Of a DNA stretch of 64,000 bases, positions 56,212 to 64,000 are shown piece by piece. The notes below the pieces were generated by a model. It saw nothing but the letters and a program-made list of their open reading frames with translations. It had not been told where the DNA came from and did no database searches. Source of the stretch: Linum tenue (taxonomy: Eukaryota > Streptophyta > Magnoliopsida > Malpighiales > Linaceae); contig CAMGYJ010000004.1 of assembly GCA_946122785.1 (NCBI GenBank), forward strand, positions 54,940,679 through 55,004,678. Direction: 5' to 3'. Both the position numbers and the translations under genes were made by a program. Numbering within the stretch: the stretch's first letter is position 1; each line of letters opens with the position of its first letter.

Positions 56212-58062
56212 ATGACGAGCATCGTGTCATCGAACCACCGTAGTTATTGGTCAGTAGGAGGAGGAGGAGTTCATGATCAGGAACATCTTATTTGGGGTTT
56301 TACAAAGAGATCAAGCAATAATAAACTTCCACACTCCAGCAGAGGCCATAATTCTCATTATCAACACCATGTTGGGGCATATGCACATAGCTTGCCTCGC
56401 GGAAGATTGATATTCTCAAATGGTTCTTCTCATTCATACGGTGCTTCTAGCTCCCACAAGAGATGCAGGCCTGCGTTTGCCACTGTGGTGGATGGTGGTG
56501 GTGATGGTTCAGATGATGAGGATGATGATGATGCAGAAGATGGAAATAAGGATGACCCTTATTCTAAGGGAAGTGCGGCTGATGGGGTATGTCAACACTC
56601 TGCTATGCTAGCCTGCCTCTTGTCTGATTACGAAATCATTTAGTATCTGATTCTGGTTTCAGGCAGGTAAGGATGCAGTCAGAGAGAACCTTGAGAGAAT
56701 CGTGGGCAGAGATGATTCGAAGTTCAGTGGGATAGACCTTGCCACGCTAATTAGGAACAAGTACGGGAGGTCTTATGATGTTCAACTAATTAAGAAGGTA
56801 ATATACATGGGTGGAGTACATATCTTTTGATGGATTCTATAACTTCTCTCCTCGTTTGATAGGTGATCAGTCCATTCATTCACTCGCTTTCATGTGCTTG
56901 ATGAACTCTAAACTATTGCGACATGGAATGGATATGTAACCGTACCCTTCTAAACCAGCTTCCCTGATACCCGATTCATACTATTGATCAGCCATTTTCA
57001 AATGTCTTTGCGATAAATTGTTACTTCCCTGTGCTTTTAACAAACATTTCTTTCAACTGTAGTAAAAGATTTGGAACCTAGTGTTAGCAAGACATGGGCA
57101 GAGCGATAGAACTTTGTATGGATATTAGTTTACCGCAAAAATGGACCATGTGTGTGATGATTCCTATATGAAGGTGTTGCTTTTCTTCTCTGCCTCTTGT
57201 TGTGAATAACGCTGATTGTAGTGATGCCGGTGGTGTAGGAGTTCATGGGGAGAAACCTCCTGGCTTTGAATGTAATGTGGAAGTATATGGAGCAGGTAAA
57301 AGCATAACCCTGATATGTGCACCGTGTTAGAGTAATTTTGGCTGTGACTAACTAACCAGTGTTTTATTTTATCCTTTTTGATCGGGTTGGCATCACGATT
57401 GGGGATCATCAGAGGTCGTTTCCGCTAACTGAAGAAGAGTATTTGTTGAGACTGGACGACGTGGCTAACACATTGAAGTGTTGGGGGGCAGTCTCCCATA
57501 TCAGGAACAGCTTGGAGAAGTTGAAAGAGCGACCTCGCATTGGCAAGGTGAGAACTTCCCCTGCTTTTTATAGTCTCATGTGTTTGCTTCGGCTATTGAT
57601 GTTATATGTCTCAATTGTATGTTATCATGTAAGATGTATGTGCAATACCATAGTTAGGTTAGTGTATTTATGCTGGAAATCGGCCTCGAAATTTTATAGA
57701 GTGCAATTTCAGATACTTCTCATAACACATATATATATACGATTGAATCATTTTGATGCAAATGTGACTGCATGTGCATTTAAAATTTCACTCAATTACA
57801 CTACAAGTATCGACGACGATAAACTATGCATTGTTCAATTGTATGATATTATGAATATGCTACACCCGAACCATACGTCTTCTCTACTTCTTCCGAATAT
57901 CTGTAGTTCAATACTGTATAGCTGTTTCGTTATTTTGAACTTAATAGTTAAGAAGAGTAAATGATTTTGGTTTGGTTTCATTGATGGGGTTTGCAGGCAG
58001 TTAGCATTTTCATAGACATGGACGAGACTGGAGGCCGTGCAAATGAATGGATTTACAAGTAG
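56212..58062 (+). CDS. DUF3067 family protein, probably plastid-targeted
   Basis: Five coding exons: 56212-56586, 56663-56797, 57239-57295, 57413-57547 and 57997-58062. Borders are GT-AG and every coding exon is a multiple of three, giving 255 residues. A 5' UTR intron is likely at 55918-56208. Residues 1-125 are Ser/His/Arg-rich then acidic (SDDEDDDDAEDG), like a transit peptide plus linker. Residues ~127-255 form the conserved domain: NLERIVGRDDSKFSGIDLAT, KYGRSYDVQLIKK, EFMGRNLLALNVMWKYMEQ, SFPLTEEEYL, and a C-terminus GGRANEWIYK. From memory of the family, DUF3067 is found in cyanobacteria and plastids of plants and algae; the biochemical function is unknown. The frame is intact. A MULE end lies about 0.2 kb upstream of its leader, so its promoter is partly transposon-derived. 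Confidence 0.88.
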
Positions 58063-58733
58063 ATAATAGAAAGTGTATAGATTTTGCAGTCTGTTGTAAA
58101 CCAAAGCACACCACCAACACAGACCATTTTGTATCTCCTTTTTGCTTAAATTCAGTTTCATTTGTCACAAACTAATTGCTCCGAAACATACCAGAAATAC
58201 CATTTTGTATCTCCTCCTTTTTAATACCTCAGATCCAGGCTGTATATGATACCATGGGTGTTACCCAGACCAAGTGCCAGACTCGAATTTTATAAGTTTT
58301 GAGGAATACATTATCAAATCTAAATTTTGAATTCTATGAAATTGGAACTAGTTATAGCAATTTCGAGGAATTGAGATGGAATTTCCAAATGAATTCCACA
58401 AGTATTTACTAATTATGATAGAATGACATAATTATCCTTTTTATTAACTAATTTACTTATATATATATGAGATACCAAACACAAAAATTCTTTTGACAAT
58501 GAATTCTACACGACAATTCATTTTATTTTTAAAGATTTGAATATGACATACCAAACACAAGATTTCATTTGACAATGGATACTACACCGTAATTCATTTT
58601 ACAATGAAATGAATTCTTCGATTCAATTGGCACCAAACGATCTGTTAGGATAATCCCATTTTCTACAAAAAAAATTAATAATAATAATAATATTAACGAT
58701 GTGTATATATTTTATGGTTAAAATAAGTAAATA
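58063..58733. other. 3' flank of the DUF3067 gene with a short tandem duplication
   Basis: Contains the 3' UTR. At about 58466-58615, two ~75-base copies share ATACCAAACACAA, TTTGACAATG and AATTCATTTTA. The AT-rich, GAATTC-containing sequence before it (58290-58440) resembles MITE debris. No gene. Confidence 0.5.
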
Positions 58734-59005
58734 TATGGTTATGTCTTCGGTGCACTCACTTTTTTGGGTGCATTCAATGCACCCGCCTCATAATCGTCAT
58801 TCTGAGGAGGCGATTCATGTGAAAACGATGTCAATCATCACTTGTGGTATGATGAACAAGAACCACATGAATTTGTACAAAAATCATTCAAGATTCACTT
58901 TAATTTGAATGATTCAGGGTTTAGGAATTTAGGGTTAGGGTTTACAATTTGGGATTTTGGTTTGAGATTCAAAATTGAAGGTTAATAGGTTAGGGTAATG
59001 GGTTG

Positions 59006-60119
59006 TAGGGGTGGCAGAACGGTTTTCGGTTAGCAGTTAACCGGACGGTTTCAACCGAACCGACCGGTTTTCGGCTAACCGAAAAACTGATTCTGAATGC
59101 ATCGGTCGGTTGGCGGTGGTTTTGGGCAAGGGTTCGGCTAGCCGACTAACCGAGGTCGAAAACCGGCGGTTAACCGGCTAACCGACCCCTACTAACCCTA
59201 AGTGTCGATTCTGTCCTCAGCCCTCCTCCTCCAATATCCATCGCCGCTCACTGCGGCAGCCAGCAGTTCTTCCAATTCCTTGGCGTCGTAAATCTCCATC
59301 TCCCAAATCCATCGACCTCTTGCAATCCCCCTTCGGATCCGTCGATTTCCTCACCACCGCCATCACTTCCCCCATCGACCCGCCGCCGCCCAGCTCCCCC
59401 GCCGAAGAACTCGATCTCAACCCCATAAGCACCTGCCGCCGCATGGAATCCTCTCCTCGCCGCCGCATGTCAGTCGGATTCGGAATCCGTCATCCGCCGC
59501 CCGCCGCAGTAACCTCACTTCCTCGTTCTCGCTCTCGGTCATCTCCCCGGGGCGGTTGCACTCGTCGAAGGAGAAGCTTCTGGAGGAGTAGCGGAAGCTC
59601 TCCGTCTCGTCGCCGTCGCGGGCGCCGTCCTCTTCCTCCATTTCTTCATCCCCCTCGTCGCAGGGCGCCACCACAGCGCCATTCTTTTTCTCCCTTTTTT
59701 CAATTTAGGGTTTCGAGATTCCAGGTTTGGGTCGCCGCCTGGCATCGCTCCTCCTTGCGGATTCAATCGAGTCGCAATCCGACGCAGACAGGTTGTCGTG
59801 GAGAAGCGGCGACCTCGAGTGACTCGGCACCATCCGCCGCGACTGATTGGCGAGGGGACAGCGGCGGTCGTCGGGAGTGGTTGGAGAGACGCGGTTAGAC
59901 CGCACCTATCTGCGTCGGGAGTGCTTGGAGTGACCTCGACCTCGAGTGACTTGGGGATTGAAGGGCGAGAGGCGGTTGGAGAGACGCCCGGTTAGACCGC
60001 ACCTAAACCGAAAAACCGACCGGTCGGTTTGCGGCTAACCGGGACTGCTGGGACGGTCGGTTGTCGGTAGCGGTTGGTCATGTCTGGGTTAAACCGAAAC
60101 CGACCGGTTGCCACCCCTA
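59006..60119. mobile_element. Non-autonomous hAT element with GC-rich cargo
   Basis: An 1114-bp element with perfect 11-bp ends TAGGGGTGGCA and the 8-bp duplication ATGGGTTG (58998-59005 and 60120-60127). Subterminal AACCGACCGGTT/GGTTAGCCG motifs are dense over ~180 bp at each end. The core at about 59200-59990 is GC-rich and coding-like, unlike its surroundings, and looks like captured host gene sequence. Confidence 0.9.
59417..59674 (-). other. Coding-like cargo of the hAT element, unidentified
   Basis: An open frame of 85 residues on the minus strand with acidic and Ser/Tyr/Arg-rich sequence (EEMEEEDGARDGDETESF; RYSSRSFSFDE). The plus strand in the same area has Pro/Ser-rich frames (SPFGSVDFLTTAITSPIDPP). 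Base composition suggests exon-derived DNA from one or two genes. I do not recognise the source. Confidence 0.35.
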
Positions 60120-60269
60120 ATGGGTTGATTAGTTGGGATCTTATGTTATATCATCATATTAGACTAGTACAACCCATTAAATTTCAAAATTTAATGTATT
60201 ATGACCACTTTTAGAGATGGGTGCATTGAACGCACCCAAAAAAGTGAGTACACCGAAGTAGCCACCATA

Positions 60270-60752
60270 AATATATATAGGAGAAATAACTTATTTATGA
60301 AGTGTTCTCGTGATGCATATTGCAAAAAGTGGCGAGAGGGATGAGTTAAGTGACAACTGTTATTTATTTTAGTGGTTGTGGTGGCTACTAAGCTTTATAT
60401 GGTTTATTTTCCTTATTTTTTTAAATTAAAGGTCAAGATTGTCTAAATGATAGTTTTACGATTATTGCTCTTTAAAACCTAACATTTCCTCACCCTGTTG
60501 TCAACTAAAGCGGTGATTACTTCCCCGATGTTGATTAAAGCGGTGATCTATTCCCCGCTTCAAGCCAAAACGGTGATTCATTCCCCCTTTTAACCTCAAA
60601 GGTGATAGTCTTCCTTTTTTCCATTAAATTTCCTAGTCCATCAAAACCAGTTGTCTAGCTTATTAGGCCTTGGAAACAAAAAGTAATCTTCGAATTAGAT
60701 TTACACATTCCAAGTTCGTTGGTACGAAAAATTGAACAAGTCCACTTAACCG
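60270..60752. repeat. Spacer with a degenerate ~36-base tandem repeat
   Basis: Between about 60500 and 60620, three to four units share AGCGGTGAT, TTCCCC and TTGATTAAAG. The rest is AT-rich and shows no gene. Confidence 0.5.
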
Positions 60753-61216
60753 TAGAGGTGGCAATTGGATCGGATTCGTGGATTCGTGGATTGGATTGGT
60801 GGATCCATGGATTAAATGGATTGGATCCAATGGATTGGTGGATTCATGGATTGGATCAAATGGATTGGTGGATTGATCCATGAATCCAAATGACATCCTA
60901 GACTTGGACCAAAATGTAAATTTTGAAAAGTTTAGGTACTAAAATGTCATAATGAAAAATTTTAGGTACCAAAATGTAATTTTCCAATGATTTTTTTCGT
61001 ATAAAAATATAATTTTTAGGTACCAAAATGTAAAATATAAAAACTATAGGTACCAAATCGTAATTTGCCATTTGGATCCATGGATTGATCCATGAATCCA
61101 CCAATCCAATTGAATTTGGATCAAATGGATTGGATTTAAATGGATTGGATTAAGTGGATAATTTGGTGGATGGATTGGATTGGATTTATGGATTTGGATC
61201 CTAATTGCCACCTCTA
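60753..61216. mobile_element. Non-autonomous hAT element, GGATTGG-rich
   Basis: A 464-bp element with perfect 14-bp ends TAGAGGTGGCAATT and a perfect 8-bp duplication CTTAACCG (60745-60752 and 61217-61224). Both flanks of the core are filled with TGGATTGG(T/A) and TCCATGGATT motifs. The centre has four GGTACCAAAATGTAA-like phrases. No coding capacity. Confidence 0.93.
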
Positions 61217-61416
61217 CTTAACCGGCTATATTTTTGTTTCTCTCATAGAGAAGGAAAGAAGGCGGGCCAAGGAAAGTGAAATTAAACCGGACAAAATGGA
61301 TGAAATCAGCCGGAGATTTAATTGTCTCTTTGTTGGTTGATTTTTGCATAATAAATTGGAAACTCATCGTCTTTTCCAATCATACACACACCCGTGAATC
61401 CTTTCCCTCCCACTAT

Positions 61417-61670
61417 AGGTGTCAATCGGGCGGGTTCGGGCGGGTTCGGGCTGGGTTCAATCGGGTTCGGGTTCAAACGGGTTGCGGGTTAGTCGGGTTG
61501 CGGGTTCATCTGGTTCGGGTTCATCGGGTTCGGGTTCAAACGGGTTGCGGGTTAGTCGGGTTGCGGGTTCAACGGGTTCGGGTTCAATCGGGTTGCGGGC
61601 AAATCGGGTTGCGGGTTCATCGGGTTTTGGGTCGGGCGGGTTGCGGGCGGATCGGGTTTCGGGTTGTTCG
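61417..61670 (+). repeat. Degenerate CGGGTTGCGGGTT array, copy 2
   Basis: Begins TAGGTGTCAATCGGGCGGG and runs through about 20 degenerate 10-12-base units. The array and its right flank are related to 2816-3130. A right terminus was not found. The open frames through it are a product of the repeat. Confidence 0.65.
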
Positions 61671-62766
61671 GGCTAGCACATCAAGTAACTTAACTCATTA
61701 CTCATTACCAACTTACACATTTTATTACACTAATTTAAAATATTTTCTCAACTTTTTAACTAATTTATTTCTACCTCGTATATATATACTTTATTTTTTT
61801 GAAAAAAACTAGTCAAAATGTTAAATCAATTTGTATGACTTGCAAACTTGTTATATAATTAATCATAATTGGTAAAGTATTATAGCTAATAGTAATGGTG
61901 ATATCAATATTTGCAACCAAAAGACAACATTAATTGTTTATTTGATATTTTAGTATTAATTCAATAGTAATTGGATTAAAGTATCTGGTTTAGTATAACC
62001 ATGCAAATATGGTATTTGATGTGTGGTATTTGGCAAAAGCATAGTGATAAAAGGAGTTATTTCGCTCATTGCCCAAATAACTTCAGTAAACTGTTGCCAA
62101 ACGAGTTATTTGTAAAATTTGTTCGAATTATCCTAAAAATTGAACCATTAAAGATTAGCTATCAAATTTAGTAAAATTATTGTTACTTCAATCATAACTT
62201 ACTCAATAGCATATATCCTATACACTTAGCCTTACCCTCAATCAACAATATTAAGTTAGTATATGTTGTTGATTGTATACCCTAAACCATCAATACATTA
62301 TACAATAATCACATAACCTATACCCTATACCCTAACCATATGTCTTTTAGTTGTGATTTTGCTAGTATAGTTAATTTAAAAGTAAAATTCATACTTTGAT
62401 TTTCAAAACATAGATAAAGAGTGATATTTGCTAATTGTTATACCCTAACCATATATCTTATACTTTACACCACATACCTTGTACCCTATCCATGTATCAT
62501 AAACATAAATTAAAAAGGGATCTCCTGCCGTTAAAGACTTCAAATGACTTCAAGTGAACATATGTTAATAAAAAACTTAGAACCGTCAAAACCATCAATA
62601 TCTTATACCCTAACCATATACACCCTAAACCATATGTACCTTATACCCTATACCCTAATCATATACTTTATATCCTAAACAACGAACTCTCAAAGATTAC
62701 TTATCAAGTTTAGTATAAATTGTTGTAACTAATGGTTAATTTATTTATTAGCCCATAAACAATTAC
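61671..62766. other. AT-rich spacer with TACCCTA phrases
   Basis: No gene. Between 62270 and 62670, ATACCCTA/CCCTAACCATAT phrases recur without regular period. Confidence 0.45.
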
Positions 62767-64000
62767 CACTACAAAGAAAATACATCTTCAGTCACTGGAA
62801 TCTTTTATTACGGGATGGACTACCATTACCGAAAGTAAACTACATATCACGGGTGGATATTCCTGTGATAGTTGGCGTTTAAACGGGAAATCAAACAGCT
62901 TCCCGTGACTGTTGATGGGCGGGAATGAAATCACGATGGGCAGGAATGAAAAAGCGTTTCACTTGGCGGCCTCCCTTAAAATTTGGCCTCCCTTAAATCT
63001 TTCCTTTAACTTTACCAAACAGATAGACTCCCCCTATTCCTTCCCTTTCTTTTCTCTGTCGCTACCAAGCAAACAAGAAAACCCAATCTTCTCCGCTCCG
63101 AAAACCTCTCCACAAATCCTTCGCCACCAACCACTACTGTTGTGAGTCCACATCCGACCCGGCTACACCTACGAGACCTACATCGATCTAGCGCCATGCC
63201 ATCTGAGGTTTCGCCACCGGTCATGCTCTTCGGCCATTATCTCCCCTTTTTCAGATCGATCCAGATCCACTGCCCCTCTCAAGAACTAAAGCCATTCCGG
63301 GCCTTCATCTTTGCTTCTTAATCGTCGCTCCTCCACTCAGTCCGTTATCCATCATCTCTGCGCCTACCACCTCGTCTCCTCATTTGATGATGTTTTACCA
63401 TGTTTTTACTCGGATTTTTGTTGACTCGTTTGGGGGTCAAACTGCTAGGGGTATGATTTTTGGCTTTTATGCTCGACCTGATTTGATGGCATTCTTGGTG
63501 TTCGCTTTTGTGGTTCCAGGTTGAAGCTCCTTCGCCCTTCCCTGGCCTACCGTCTCCAGATCTATTGCAAACCCTGCTTCTCTGCATTCAATTTCCCCTG
63601 CTTCATATATACAATAGAGTATTATCAATAATAATATTTCTCATATCTTTATTAGTATGATATCAAGTAACAGCAAAATAGACTTTTCATAACATTTCGA
63701 TCTGTTTGTTAGTTTTGGTTTTGATGTTGCTTTCTTTATTCGAATTATAGGTGAGGAAACTGGATCAGTTGCTGCAATTTATGAATTGCTTTTCATGCAA
63801 TTTTGGAAACGGGATTCTTCCTTCAGGGCCAAAGATTGTGACTGACTAAGTGATTGCAAGGTAAGACAGTTGGTCAAATTTTTTATATTAAGCTATATCC
63901 ATATAATCGTAAGAGGAATAAAGTACTTAAGAAGAAGCCAAACAAGCTTACATGCAGCTTCTTGTGGATATTGTTTTCTTGTTTCTCTTTTGGGTTGAAA
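62767..64000. mobile_element. Possible left end of a CACTA (En/Spm) element
   Basis: CACTACAAAGAAAATAC at 62767 matches the usual CACTACAAGAAAA start of plant CACTA elements. It is followed within 150 bases by several short ACGGG/CCCGTGAC motifs in both orientations, as in CACTA subterminal regions. The remainder, including a GC-richer, leader-like stretch at 63000-63350, has no recognisable gene. The other end would lie beyond the window. Confidence 0.4.

Larger units (their letters stand above)
58734..60269. mobile_element. MITE, copy 2 of the GGTGGCTACTTCGG family, split by a hAT element
   Basis: Inverted ends of about 50 bp carry CTTCGGTGCACTCACTTTTT and GGGTGCATTCAATGCACCC. The core has telomere-like TTAGGGTTAGGGTTT phrases. 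Without the 1114-bp hAT insertion at 59006-60119 (plus 8-bp duplication) the MITE is about 0.41 kb, the size of copy 1 at 16143-16537, to which it is related in inverse orientation. Confidence 0.8.

Overview
This is a transposon-dense stretch of plant nuclear DNA, most likely from a dicot: it has short GT-AG introns, class III peroxidase and DUF3067-type genes found in land plants, and almost every plant transposon class. I cannot name the species. Five host genes are supported: a small DUF688-like protein (minus, ~1.2-1.85 kb), a secretory class III peroxidase (plus, 19.1-20.35 kb), a sororin-like cohesion factor (minus, 20.9-22.6 kb), a uracil-DNA glycosylase (plus, 36.1-39.0 kb) and a plastid-type DUF3067 protein (plus, 56.2-58.1 kb). 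Exon phases close in frame for the four multi-exon models. The peroxidase and sororin-like genes converge.

Everything else is mobile DNA. From the left: a 0.3-kb TRIM retroelement; a decayed Ty1/copia element split by a 513-bp solo LTR; a GTCGAC-rich element with ~46-bp inverted ends; two Helitrons of one family (10.5-12.1 and 16.5-18.2 kb); two Ty3/gypsy gag remnants (12.2-15.7 and 23.8-25.4 kb); a ~10-kb inverted duplication of a FAR1/MULE transposase locus (25.5-35.6 kb); two LINEs (40.3-42.5 and 43.3-47.6 kb); a nearly complete two-gene Mutator-like element (50.6-55.7 kb); and nested MITE and hAT insertions to 61.2 kb. A possible CACTA end lies at 62.8 kb.

Three items stand out. (1) The 50.6-55.7 kb element is laid out like MuDR: two convergent genes, each starting just inside a terminal inverted repeat. 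One encodes a MULE transposase with DDE residues and a SWIM finger; the other encodes a plant mobile domain (PMD) protein. Each gene appears to have a 5' UTR intron filled with GC-rich hairpin repeats and AT-rich tandem repeats. (2) The 25.5-35.6 kb inverted duplication, with arms of ~4.2 and ~5.6 kb around a ~0.23-kb spacer, has the shape of a natural hairpin-RNA locus, like Mu killer in maize. (3) Five non-autonomous hAT elements share a TAG(R)GGTGGCA-like end and 8-bp target duplications but have unrelated cores. One carries the 5' end of a peroxidase gene and another carries GC-rich coding-like sequence.

All calls come from reading the sequence and the supplied translations. No database search, alignment program or expression evidence was used.
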